Positions 22,693 through 30,402 of a stretch of 33,713 nucleotides of DNA are shown in pieces. How positions within the stretch are numbered: position 1 is the first letter of the stretch; the number at the start of each line of letters is the position of its first letter. The translations under genes were made by a program, and so were the position numbers. This DNA comes from GCA-2747515 sp964427825 (GTDB taxonomy: Bacteria > Patescibacteriota > Minisyncoccia > Moranbacterales > GCA-2747515). The notes beneath the pieces are model-generated. The model did no database searches and was not told where the DNA came from. It worked only from the letters and a program-made list of their open reading frames with translations. The stretch lies in NCBI GenBank assembly GCA_964427825.1, contig CAYRUU010000006.1, forward strand, positions 1-33,713, written 5' to 3'.

Positions 22693-23883
22693 TTACTTCA
22701 CAATTTTGGTCACCACGCCGGCACCAACAGTGCGACCACCTTCACGAATGGCGAAACGCATACCGTCTTCCATCGCTACCGCCGCACCAAGTTTGACGGA
22801 AAGTGACACAGTGTCACCAGGCATCACCATCTCCGTACCATCCGGTAGGATCACCTCGCCGGTGACATCCGTCGTACGCACATAGAACTGCGGTTTGTAC
22901 CCCTTAAAAAACGGCGTGTGACGTCCACCCTCTTCCTTTGTCAAGACATAGACCTCGGACTCAAAATCCGTGTGTGGTGTAATAGATCCCGGCTTTGCCA
23001 ACACCTGTCCGCGCTCCACATCTTCTTTCTTCGAACCGCGCAAGAGAATACCAGCGTTGTCTCCAGCCTCACCGTGATCCAGTGACTTATTGAACATCTC
23101 AATACCCGTCACGATTGTTTTTGTGGTTGGACGCAGGCCGACAATCTCCACTTCTTCATTGATGTTGATTTGTCCTCGCTCAATGCGACCTGTCACCACC
23201 GTACCGCGACCCTCAATGGAAAAAATGTCCTCAATCGGCATCAGGAACGGCTTGTCTGTGTCGCGCTCCGGCTGCGGAATCTTCGCGTCAAGAGCAGCAA
23301 CAAGATCAATAATGGGCTTTGCGTCCGCATCGTCCGCCGTCTTGGCGTCCAACGCCTTAAGTGCGCTACCACGAATCACCGCAGCATTATCGCCGTCAAA
23401 TTCGTATTTTGTCAAAAGTTCGCGAACCTCTGCCTCCACAAGCTCAATGAGCTCTGGATCATCCACCATATCCACCTTGTTGATAAACACCACGATCTCC
23501 GGTACACCAACCTGACGCGCCAAGAGAATATGCTCGCGTGTCTGCGGCATCGGACCATCGGTTGCGGACACCACAAGGATCGCGCCATCCATCTGTGCAG
23601 CGCCGGTAATCATGTTTTTGATATAATCAGCATGTCCCGGACAGTCCACATGCGCATAGTGACGCGTATCGGACTCATACTCACAGTGCGATGTCGCGAT
23701 GGTAATACCACGCTCGCGCTCTTCGGGCGCCTTGTCGATCTCATCAACATTACGCACCTTTGCAAAACCCTTCATTGACAACACGTGCAATAGCGCAGCG
23801 GTTGTTGTCGTTTTGCCATGATCCACATGGCCGATCGTGCCCACGTTTACGTGCGGCTTGCTTCGATTGAATGCTTCTGCCAT
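22693..23883 (-). CDS. tuf: Elongation factor Tu, 396 residues
   Basis: The GTPase signatures are complete: GHVDHGKTTT (G1, 18-27), DCPGHADYIKNM (G3), NKVDMVDDPE (G4) and GSALKAL (G5). Domains 2 and 3 follow with EDIFSIEGRGTVVTGRIERG (FSIEGRGTVVTGRIE), LRGSKKEDVERGQVLAKPG and the conserved end FAIREGGRTVGAGVVTKI. EF-Tu brings aminoacyl-tRNA to the ribosome. I start at 23883 (MAEAFNRSKPHVN); a GTG at 23901 would add six residues. The start context is AAAAGGTATG, too close for a normal Shine-Dalgarno. No fusA, rpsL or rpsG lies upstream. Confidence 0.98.
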   Translation of the reverse strand: MAEAFNRSKPHVNVGTIGHVDHGKTTTTAALLHVLSMKGFAKVRNVDEIDKAPEERERGITIATSHCEYESDTRHYAHVDCPGHADYIKNMITGAAQMDGAILVVSATDGPMPQTREHILLARQVGVPEIVVFINKVDMVDDPELIELVEAEVRELLTKYEFDGDNAAVIRGSALKALDAKTADDADAKPIIDLVAALDAKIPQPERDTDKPFLMPIEDIFSIEGRGTVVTGRIERGQININEEVEIVGLRPTTKTIVTGIEMFNKSLDHGEAGDNAGILLRGSKKEDVERGQVLAKPGSITPHTDFESEVYVLTKEEGGRHTPFFKGYKPQFYVRTTDVTGEVILPDGTEMVMPGDTVSLSVKLGAAVAMEDGMRFAIREGGRTVGAGVVTKIVK

Positions 23884-24062
23884 ACCTTTTATTTTGCACA
23901 CAACGTCCGGTCATTATGATGCGACCGTCCGTCCGTACGCATATGGTGATTATTTAATTAAGCTTATAAAACACACGAACACCGACACATGAGCGCGAAA
24001 GATGTTGTGCGCCATTTAGTGTCTGAATCTGCAACGGGAATCCTCCCAAAAACAGTATTGCA

Positions 24063-24091
24063 ACTGTAGCACGGCATGTTTTTCTTGTCAA
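24063..24091 (-). promoter_or_regulatory. Promoter of tuf
   Basis: On the minus strand TTGACA (plus 24086-24091) and TACAGT (plus 24063-24068) are 17 bases apart, with TGC just before the -10 as an extended element. Transcription would start near 24056, leaving a leader of about 170 bases to tuf in which I see only weak CGGTC/GACCG arms (about 23908-23924) and no ORF. Confidence 0.65.
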
Positions 24092-24138
24092 ATTTTTCCG
24101 TGCATTGTACTACAATCACCCTGCTGTCCTGTGGCGCT

Positions 24139-24741
24139 CTACTCCAAAATCCCGTCCAGGTTCACATCATACAAAATCTGTTCTTCCACCAAGCGATAAC
24201 TCATGATGTCTTTTTGATCAAACCAAATGCCAATTTCGCGCTGCGCTTCTTCCGGAGCGTCAGAACAGTGAATGAGGTTACGCACGGCGCGCCCGTCAAT
24301 GCCGGAGAGATCATAGGAGTCTACTGTGTAGTCGCCGCGAATCGTCCCAACGTCCGACGTGAGTGGCTCCGTACCGCCAACGATTTTTTTCACCACACCT
24401 ACCGCCTCATTGCCTTCCCACACCATCTTCACCACGGGCCCCGACGTCATGAACACCACCAACTGTTGGATAATGTCGCGCCCATAATCTATAGCCTCCT
24501 TTTCAATCGGCAATCCAGCTTCCTTACGTCCCGCTACAATGCGTGTTCCTTTTTCCATAAACCACTGCTCGTCTTTGTTGTAGTGCTCCCAACACTTTTT
24601 CTCGTCCAGCATGCCGAACGATAGCGCCGCCAGTTTGAGCCCCGTGCGTTCAAAGCGATGGATGATGTCACCGATCAACGCCCGCTGTACGCCATCCGGC
24701 TTGATCATCACAAACGATTGCTCGCGTCGTACTTGTGTCAT
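24139..24741 (-). CDS. ndk: Nucleoside diphosphate kinase, long form, 200 residues
   Basis: SFVMIKPDGVQRALIGDII holds the phosphate-binding lysine (Lys13), and NLIHCSDAPEEAQREIGIWF holds the phospho-accepting histidine (His158). FMTSGPVV and GTIRGDY are also family motifs. The enzyme moves gamma-phosphate between nucleoside triphosphates and diphosphates. Ordinary bacterial forms have about 140 residues. The extra length is an insert at about 57-92 (EKGTRIVAGRKEAGLP, EKEAIDYGRD), a shorter one near 138-150, and a C-terminal extension (about 176-200). It is upstream of tuf on the same strand, but tuf has its own promoter. Confidence 0.95.
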   Translation of the reverse strand: MTQVRREQSFVMIKPDGVQRALIGDIIHRFERTGLKLAALSFGMLDEKKCWEHYNKDEQWFMEKGTRIVAGRKEAGLPIEKEAIDYGRDIIQQLVVFMTSGPVVKMVWEGNEAVGVVKKIVGGTEPLTSDVGTIRGDYTVDSYDLSGIDGRAVRNLIHCSDAPEEAQREIGIWFDQKDIMSYRLVEEQILYDVNLDGILE

Positions 24742-24896
24742 ATGATGTTACATTACTAAAAAGCGTAAAAGAGGATGAACCTCATGTACACATGTCATTG
24801 TACTCCATGTTGCGATTTATGCCAAGGCAATCTTTACAGCGTTCGCAAAACTTGTCAGAATACCCTTGCAAGACACTCTCCTCATCCCACACGCCT

Positions 24897-25502
24897 ATGC
24901 AGCACCATCTCCCACATTCTTTTTTCGCACGCAACGCTCGCACCGTCGCTCGCGATCTCCTCGGCACACTGCTCACACGCCGCAGTGACACCGCGCCCAC
25001 ACGCAGCGGCATCATCGTAGAAACAGAAGCGTATGTCGGCGCAGAAGACATGGCGTCACACGCCCACCGCGGACGTACACCACGCACAGAGGTACTTTTT
25101 GGTCCAGCAGGTATATGGTACATCTACCTCGTCTACGGCATGCATCATCAATTGAATATCGTGACAGACTTACCGGGCACACCGGCAGGCGTACTCATTC
25201 GCGCCATTGAGCCCGTGGAAGGCATTGCCCCTATGCGTGCCGCGCGTACAACGGTGCGCACCAACCGCGACCTCACAAACGGCCCAGGCAAACTCTGCCA
25301 CGCGCTTGCCATTGACCGTTCCCTCAACGGGACATCAGCAACCGATCGCACGGCGCATGTGTTCATTAGTAGCGACAATCATCGTATCCCGTCATCGCAC
25401 ATCATCGCCGCACCGCGCATCGGCATCCCCTATGCCAGCGCATGGAAAGACAAGCCTTTGCGCTTCTACATCAAGGACAATCCTTTCGTCTCACGGCGAT
25501 AG
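24897..25502 (+). CDS. 3-methyladenine DNA glycosylase, AAG/MPG family, 201 residues
   Basis: FFARNARTVARDLLGTLL, then GIIVETEAYVGAEDMASHAHRG with the catalytic glutamate (Glu44) and the base-stacking Tyr46 and His55, then FGPAGIWYIYLVYGMHHQLN and LTNGPGKLCHAL, are the complete AAG signature set. The enzyme removes alkylated purines and starts base excision repair. Length is normal. The frame is open back to 24735, but homology begins at the ATG at 24897, so I use it. No Shine-Dalgarno is seen. A possible promoter is TTTACA at 24833 with CAGAAT 17 bases later. It stands alone between the divergent ndk and convergent DUF4012 genes. Confidence 0.93.
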   Translation: MQHHLPHSFFARNARTVARDLLGTLLTRRSDTAPTRSGIIVETEAYVGAEDMASHAHRGRTPRTEVLFGPAGIWYIYLVYGMHHQLNIVTDLPGTPAGVLIRAIEPVEGIAPMRAARTTVRTNRDLTNGPGKLCHALAIDRSLNGTSATDRTAHVFISSDNHRIPSSHIIAAPRIGIPYASAWKDKPLRFYIKDNPFVSRR

Positions 25503-25513
25503 TATGGCGCGCA

Positions 25514-27202
25514 CTATTCCTCCACAACCAATGCCTTTGTCCCATCAATGTCTTTCAGTGCAAAGATCGTGTCGTGCATAAAGTCAATGGTTTTACTATA
25601 TGTTGTACCGTCCGCGCCGATCACCGTCACGGTCAACGGAATGACACCGATGCCGGATTGCTTTTGTATTTTCAGTGTATAGCCGTCTTCCGTGATACGC
25701 TGCGGGAGTGTATACTGTAGCATCGTCGGCATTTTTTGCCCAAGCAACACGTCAAATTTGTAGCCATACGCCTGCTTGTCACCAAAGACGTTACTGTCCA
25801 TCCCCGGCGGCTCAAACCACTCGCGCACATACCACATGCTGCCCTGCGGTACATAGAGGCGCGTAAATGAATGATAATCCATATTGAAATAACTCGGCTC
25901 CGTCGCGGTGTTTTCATAGGTCATGCGCATCGTCGCAAGTGGCGCCGTGGTGCGAAACGTTTTTGCCATCACGCGCGCTTTCACGTCATCGGTGAGATAG
26001 CGTACCATGCGTCCCGCCGCTGCATCGTTCGCCTCCGCACTCTTCCCCGTAAAGTCCACGGTGTATTCCATGGACCGCCGCATATAGAAATCTGATTTCA
26101 GCGCACCGACATTGGCATCAGACACCAACACATAGTCACCGGTCCATGCCTGATCTACCTCGCCTGTCCATCGCTCTCCCGCGGCAAGTTGCTGCAACCG
26201 CGCATCCTTGAACCACAATTGGATATCCTTTTGTGCCAGATTTTTTGTCAGCATGGTGATGAGAGGTTCAATAGTACTCATCTTTGCCAACCGTGGCACC
26301 ATGTCCTTGGCAAGCACATGAATGATCCTCTTGCGGTCCGCTTCCTCACCATGGTCCATCAGCTTCATCTTCTTGCCATCCTTGTCATATTGGCAAGCCT
26401 TCCACCGCGGATCGTCGTCCGACACTTTCGCCTCGCGCAACACTTTCTCGCATGCCTTGCGCTCATCACTGCGAAACACCGGCTCTTCCACAATTTTTTG
26501 CAACTTCATCAAACCGCCATCGGCGTCAAATGCGCCATACTTTTCAAAGTCGCGAAATGTCACCGTGATCGGCCCTGTGATCCGCAGCACATCTTCAAAA
26601 ACAGACGCGTTCACAGAGAAGACGCCGTCAAAATTGGCATCGCGCCCCGCAAGGTTGTAGAAATACAATGCATCCTGCACATTGTCGGGAAAGTGTGGAG
26701 AGTAGTTGCTGTCGCGGAATTTCATTTTCTTGGTATCGCTGAGGTATTTTTGCAGCGCCGCCGGCAAGAGGCGATCGGATTTATACGTACCATCCAACAC
26801 ATTGGCATCCTCCACAACAGAAGAAAGAATTTCGCCATTTTTGATCTCTACGACGCCATACTGTCCCAAAAAGCCGCCGCCCGGACGCAACTCCAAGTTG
26901 TTCTGCAAGAGAAGCAGATAGCGTCGCGTCACATTGTCTTGCGCAAGAATGGCATTGGCGAGATCTTGAATCACGCCAAACTGCGCACGCGTGGCGGGAT
27001 CCAATTGCTTAAACGACGGTAGTGCATCCATAGCACTAATCGTTTTTTGCAGCACAGCACCCTTGTGGCGCGCCGCATACCACAGCGCACCACCCACCAA
27101 AAGCACAACAGCAGCAATCATAATGCCGACGGTGCGCCATAGTGTCTTCGTGCGTGGTCGCTGTCCTGTGGGGTGGGATGGAGGAGTATACATATTTTTC
27201 AT
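25514..27202 (-). CDS. DUF4012 domain protein, membrane anchored, 562 residues
   Basis: After a basic, Pro-rich N-terminus there is one membrane helix (about 23-43), then a large extracytoplasmic part. ELRPGGGFLGQYG at about 104-116 and FRDSNYSPHFPDN are the DUF4012 signatures, and VFSVNASVFEDVLRITGP matches the conserved core. The C-terminal region (MRMTYENTATEPSYFN, FTRLYVPQGS) is beta-rich. DUF4012 proteins are common in Patescibacteria and some Gram-positives and are thought to act at the surface; the function is unknown. The start could be the ATG at 27202 or 27193; the frame above them has no homology. It follows the small membrane protein gene by 19 bases. Confidence 0.85.
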   Translation of the reverse strand: MKNMYTPPSHPTGQRPRTKTLWRTVGIMIAAVVLLVGGALWYAARHKGAVLQKTISAMDALPSFKQLDPATRAQFGVIQDLANAILAQDNVTRRYLLLLQNNLELRPGGGFLGQYGVVEIKNGEILSSVVEDANVLDGTYKSDRLLPAALQKYLSDTKKMKFRDSNYSPHFPDNVQDALYFYNLAGRDANFDGVFSVNASVFEDVLRITGPITVTFRDFEKYGAFDADGGLMKLQKIVEEPVFRSDERKACEKVLREAKVSDDDPRWKACQYDKDGKKMKLMDHGEEADRKRIIHVLAKDMVPRLAKMSTIEPLITMLTKNLAQKDIQLWFKDARLQQLAAGERWTGEVDQAWTGDYVLVSDANVGALKSDFYMRRSMEYTVDFTGKSAEANDAAAGRMVRYLTDDVKARVMAKTFRTTAPLATMRMTYENTATEPSYFNMDYHSFTRLYVPQGSMWYVREWFEPPGMDSNVFGDKQAYGYKFDVLLGQKMPTMLQYTLPQRITEDGYTLKIQKQSGIGVIPLTVTVIGADGTTYSKTIDFMHDTIFALKDIDGTKALVVEE

Positions 27203-27221
27203 AGGAAATGCTCTTATGCCA

Positions 27222-27668
27222 TTACCGTGCCGCGACAACCGCAATGATGATCGGCGCCACAACGAAGGAGAAGTAGTATTCTGTGAAGAGTGCGTAGAGA
27301 TCTTTGGTCATCATCATGTCGGGTAGTGCGCGCAGTGCAACCAATGTGCACACCGTCGCCGCAATGTAAAATGCAAAACTAACACCGAAGAAAAATACCC
27401 GCGGACTGAACCGCGCTGCATGCCAGTGATCCGCATCAAAAAACCGCCACTGATGCGCCGCCAAAAAGAACACTGTGATCGCCGCAAAAATCAATACCGG
27501 CCCATAGGTGCCGAGTGGCAGATGATCTGGCAATAGAAGCACCACCAAAAGTGCGATCAGAGACGCAATAAACGTCCGCATGAGCCATAGTGATTGCATG
27601 ATGGGCGCCAACAGCGCACCGAAGCCCGCAATTGCCGCAAGGATGAATAATGATGTCACAGAAACCAT
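27222..27668 (-). CDS. Small polytopic membrane protein, 148 residues, unrecognised
   Basis: About five hydrophobic segments make up nearly the whole protein (LFILAAIAGFGALLAPI, TFIASLIALLVVLLL, GPVLIFAAITVFFLAA, FFGVSFAFYIAATVCTLVAL and YYFSFVVAPIIIAVVAA). A short polar stretch, HQWRFFDADHW, lies in the middle. I do not recognise a family. It is 19 bases upstream of the DUF4012 gene on the same strand, so the two are probably co-transcribed and may work together at the membrane. The ATG at 27668 starts just after a C/T-rich leader. Confidence 0.7.
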   Translation of the reverse strand: MVSVTSLFILAAIAGFGALLAPIMQSLWLMRTFIASLIALLVVLLLPDHLPLGTYGPVLIFAAITVFFLAAHQWRFFDADHWHAARFSPRVFFFGVSFAFYIAATVCTLVALRALPDMMMTKDLYALFTEYYFSFVVAPIIIAVVAAR

Positions 27669-27715
27669 AGAGAGAGGGTGTACGAATTACTTTTTCAGTA
27701 TACACTATACAGCGA

Positions 27716-27744
27716 TTGATTTGTAGTGCGGCATACGCTATAAT
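27716..27744 (+). promoter_or_regulatory. Promoter of the PEGA-domain gene, overlapping a divergent promoter
   Basis: TTGATT at 27716-27721 and TATAAT at 27739-27744 are 17 bases apart. Transcription starts near 27751, 27 bases before the ATG at 27778. On the minus strand TATAGT and TATACT lie at about 27699-27712 and would serve the 27668 gene, without a clear -35. Confidence 0.75.
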
Positions 27745-27777
27745 GCGTAATGATGCACTAAATTTATATTGCATGTT

Positions 27778-29247
27778 ATGAAAACAGCTCTTCCGCGCCG
27801 TATTTTCTTTTGGACATTAGCCGCGTCCTACATCTGCATGACCACGCTCGTCCTTCTCTATGTTTTTGGTTATACGCGGGATTTCACGTCAAAAGTATTT
27901 ATCTACACAGGTTCCATCAGCATCAAAACCAACCCTTCCAGCACCACCGTCCTCATTGACGGACACAAACCGCGTTCTCGCCTCGTCAATGTCATCAACA
28001 ACGTCTACCACATCCGCAATTTGCGCGCGCGCAAGTACACCGTCACTGTCACCGCTGACGGCTACAAGCCGTGGTACAAGGAGGCAATTGTCCACAGCGG
28101 TGTGGCAACAGAGTTTTGGAACGTCGTTTTGGTACGCAATGACTATGCGCGCACACGGCATGCCGTGGACAATGTGGATACATTTTTCCCCGCGCCAAAA
28201 GAACACCTCTTTGCCGCCACGCGCCAAGTGAATAATCTGCACACCGTACGCATCTTTAACGCCGACACTGCTGCCACAACCCACACCTTCCTGTTCAGTG
28301 ATATGCGCTTCACAAGCGACCCGCGTGCCAACATTGAATGGTCTACCGACAGTCGCGCCGTTGTCATCCCCTTGGAGAAGGCGATTGACGACACACCAGA
28401 CTACGCCGTCGCATTTCTAGACAACAACACCACCGCACTCCTTTCACAAATCCTACCACACCGCGCCGTACGCGCCGTACGCTGGGACCCCAAAGAGAAA
28501 ACCTCTCTCTACTACATCGCCGATAACACGCTCTACCGCGCTACACTTACGGCAACACCACAACCGACCGCCACAGCGCCCATCGCTGTCGCCACCGATG
28601 CCACAGCATATGACTTTGCCGATGACGGCATCTACATCCTCACTACGGCACACACCGTACTCTATGACCGTGACGTACGTGGCACCAATGCGAAAACACT
28701 CACGACATTTGATCTCCTACCAACAGCAACCCAACTACGCCTGGATGCCTATGACAACACGCGCATCATCGTACTCAATGACACCGACCATGAACTCCTG
28801 CTCTACAATCGCGGTGCAAACAACATCTACAGGAAAAAGCTCGGTGACAACATCGTCGGCGCGCACTTCTCCGACGACGGAAAGAAGCTCCTCTACTATT
28901 CGCCTTTTGAAATCTTTGTGTACTACACGCGCGATTGGGACGCGCAACCGCTACCCAAAGAAGACACCGCGCAACCCATCATCCGCTACAGCCAAGTCTT
29001 GGACAATGTCCACTTTGCCAAAGACTATGCACACGTCCTGTACACCGTGGGCACAGACCTCAAAATGACAGCGTTGGACAATCGCGCCGGCACGACAACG
29101 GAAACCATCATCACACTAGACACGCCCACCACGAAAATCATCAACCGCCACAAGCAAAACCTCCTCTACTTCATTGACCGCGACGACGACACACCGCGCC
29201 GCTTGCAATCCATCACCTTCCCCGAAAAACAATTCCTGCAATTCTAG
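27778..29247 (+). CDS. PEGA-domain protein with a beta-propeller-like region, 489 residues
   Basis: An N-terminal membrane helix (about 11-31) leads to a PEGA domain at about 46-115 (GSISIKTNPSSTTVLIDG, then LRARKYTVTVTADGYKPW). The rest consists of repeats such as HLFAATRQVNNLHTVRIFN, IEWSTDSRAVVIP, VRWDPKEKTSLYYIADN and AHFSDDGKKLLYYSPF. They resemble the TolB/WD40-type blades often found after PEGA domains in Patescibacteria. The protein is thus anchored with its body outside the cell, probably binding cell-surface material; no enzyme motif is seen. The ATG at 27778 is chosen over an in-frame TTG at 27769 because the membrane signal starts there. Confidence 0.85.
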   Translation: MKTALPRRIFFWTLAASYICMTTLVLLYVFGYTRDFTSKVFIYTGSISIKTNPSSTTVLIDGHKPRSRLVNVINNVYHIRNLRARKYTVTVTADGYKPWYKEAIVHSGVATEFWNVVLVRNDYARTRHAVDNVDTFFPAPKEHLFAATRQVNNLHTVRIFNADTAATTHTFLFSDMRFTSDPRANIEWSTDSRAVVIPLEKAIDDTPDYAVAFLDNNTTALLSQILPHRAVRAVRWDPKEKTSLYYIADNTLYRATLTATPQPTATAPIAVATDATAYDFADDGIYILTTAHTVLYDRDVRGTNAKTLTTFDLLPTATQLRLDAYDNTRIIVLNDTDHELLLYNRGANNIYRKKLGDNIVGAHFSDDGKKLLYYSPFEIFVYYTRDWDAQPLPKEDTAQPIIRYSQVLDNVHFAKDYAHVLYTVGTDLKMTALDNRAGTTTETIITLDTPTTKIINRHKQNLLYFIDRDDDTPRRLQSITFPEKQFLQF

Positions 29248-29275
29248 CCCACATACTACCCCACGCAACACAAAA

Positions 29276-29310
29276 CGGAGATGACCCTGTGCCATCTCCG
29301 CTTCTCTTTT
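29276..29310. terminator. Bidirectional terminator between the PEGA gene and the tRNA genes
   Basis: CGGAGATG (29276-29283) and CATCTCCG (29293-29300) are perfect 8-base arms around ACCCTGTGC. CTTCTCTTTTT follows on the plus strand and TTTTG on the minus strand. It can end both the PEGA transcript and the tRNA transcript. Confidence 0.88.
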
Positions 29311-29318
29311 TGCTCGTG

Positions 29319-29392
29319 TGGGCGATCGAAGACTTGAACTTCGGACCTCGTCATTATCAGTGACGCGCTCTAACCACCTGAGCTAATCGCCC
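29319..29392 (-). tRNA. tRNA-Ile (GAT)
   Basis: The minus strand gives a full cloverleaf: acceptor GGGCGAT / ATCGCCC, D-arm with AGCTCAGGTGGTTAGAGC, anticodon loop CTGATAA (anticodon GAT), and T-arm with GTTCAAGTC. The discriminator base is A and CCA is not encoded. It is 33 bases from tRNA-Ala. Confidence 0.97.
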
Positions 29393-29425
29393 AAAACATT
29401 TTCACTACTGCGCCATCTTCCACTG

Positions 29426-29498
29426 TGGACCGAACAGGACTTGAACCCGCTACCTCCTCGGTGCAAACGAGGCGCTCTACCAGATGAGCTATCGGCCC
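29426..29498 (-). tRNA. tRNA-Ala (TGC)
   Basis: The minus strand gives acceptor GGGCCGA / TCGGTCC (one G-U), D-arm AGCTCATCTGGTAGAGC, anticodon stem CCTCG/CGAGG with loop TTTGCAC (anticodon TGC), and T-arm GGGTTCAAGTCC. The discriminator is A and CCA is not encoded. It is transcribed before tRNA-Ile from the promoter at 29520-29547. Confidence 0.97.
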
Positions 29499-29519
29499 AA
29501 AAAATTTAACACAAGGCTT

Positions 29520-29547
29520 ATTATATCAAAAACGGAAAATAACGCAA
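29520..29547 (-). promoter_or_regulatory. Promoter of the tRNA-Ala/tRNA-Ile pair
   Basis: On the minus strand TTGCGT (plus 29542-29547) and TATAAT (plus 29520-29525) are 16 bases apart, and TGA just before the -10 makes an extended element. The -10 ends 21 bases before the tRNA-Ala 5' end. Confidence 0.7.
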
Positions 29548-29558
29548 GAGTCTGGACA

Positions 29559-29804
29559 CTACTCGTGCACAACAAACACTTTGTGTCGCGACGCATGTCC
29601 ACGCACCAGGCTCACGCGACTTTTTGCCACACGCACATGCGCGGCAAGCAGCGCGGCAACAGCAGCATTGGCTTTGCCATCGGTCGGCGTAGCGGTAGTG
29701 CGCACCACATACGTCCCATCCGGCATGGCGGTCACACCATTCTCCTTGCTGCGCGGCACAACCTTCACGCGGATTTTTGTCCCTTCACTTTTTTGCGTAC
29801 GCAT
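29559..29804 (-). CDS. DUF167 (YggU-type) protein, 81 residues
   Basis: IRVKVVPRSKENGV, TTATPTDGKANAAVAALLA and VAKSRVSLVRGHASRHKVF are the conserved blocks of the DUF167 family, a small alpha/beta fold of unknown function found in all domains. Length is slightly short but the core is complete. It lies 14 bases downstream of nrdR and is probably co-transcribed with it. Confidence 0.9.
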   Translation of the reverse strand: MRTQKSEGTKIRVKVVPRSKENGVTAMPDGTYVVRTTATPTDGKANAAVAALLAAHVRVAKSRVSLVRGHASRHKVFVVHE

Positions 29805-29818
29805 ACCGTCACTCGATG

Positions 29819-30274
29819 TTAGTCTTTCATCATCTCCGCGATCACACGCTGGAAGCTATCCGCACTACCGATGGACTTGTACACACTAGCAAAGCGAATA
29901 AACGCCACATCGTCCACATCACGCAGTTTGTCCATGATGATCTTGCCGATCGTACGGCTTTTGATTTCGCGCTTTTCCTTGGCTTGGACGGCATACTCAA
30001 TATCCATGATCAGCTTTTGAATACGCTCCTCCGACACAGGGCGCTTCTCCAGCGCCTTGCGCAGTCCGCCTTCAATCTTGTCGCGGTTATACTCCTCCAC
30101 GGCACCATCGCGCTTGATCACGCGCAAACGCAAGATCTCCACTTCCTCATACGTTGTGAATCGCTGTGCGCATTTCAAACACTCGCGTCGCCGGCGCACC
30201 GCGCGCCCGCCTTTGACCGTCCGCGAATCCAGCACTTTCGTTCCGTACGGTTTTTTGCAAAAAATACACTGCAT
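29819..30274 (-). CDS. nrdR: Transcriptional repressor NrdR, 151 residues
   Basis: An N-terminal zinc ribbon with Cys3, Cys6, Cys32 and Cys35 (QCIFC and CLKC) and the RRRREC segment bind DNA. An ATP-cone domain follows from about residue 46 (LRVIKRDGAVEEYNRDKI, VDDVAFIRFASVYKSI). NrdR senses ATP/dATP and represses ribonucleotide reductase genes by binding paired 16-base NrdR boxes. Length is normal. It has a good promoter of its own, divergent from the 30403 gene, and a likely NrdR box lies in the shared region, so it may control itself and its neighbour. Confidence 0.97.
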   Translation of the reverse strand: MQCIFCKKPYGTKVLDSRTVKGGRAVRRRRECLKCAQRFTTYEEVEILRLRVIKRDGAVEEYNRDKIEGGLRKALEKRPVSEERIQKLIMDIEYAVQAKEKREIKSRTIGKIIMDKLRDVDDVAFIRFASVYKSIGSADSFQRVIAEMMKD

Positions 30275-30305
30275 AACGTGTCATTTATACCCACTCACTA
30301 CCGCA

Positions 30306-30357
30306 AGTATACACGATGCCGCAGACGATTGCAAAAATGCACAATTTATTGTATAAT
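30306..30357. promoter_or_regulatory. Divergent promoters sharing one TTGCAA -35, overlapping a likely NrdR box
   Basis: The self-complementary TTGCAA at 30329-30334 serves as -35 in both directions. To the right TATAAT at 30352-30357 is 17 bases away; to the left TATACT on the minus strand (plus 30306-30311) is also 17 bases away. GCACAATTTATTGTAT at 30339-30354 matches 13 of 16 positions of ACACAATATATTGTGT, which I use from memory as the NrdR box, and overlaps the right-hand -10. A looser GACAA/TTGTC pair follows at 30361-30377. Confidence 0.7.
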
Positions 30358-30402
30358 GGTGACAATAGACCGTTGTCTTAACATCAACAAGGGAGGCTCA
30401 CC

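Noticed and set aside
24735..24896. Longer start for the DNA glycosylase
   Set aside because: The extra residues are not conserved in the family and the region is the divergent promoter region with ndk.
26189..27022. Plus-strand frame of 277 residues
   Set aside because: It is antisense to the DUF4012 gene, which has clear family motifs.
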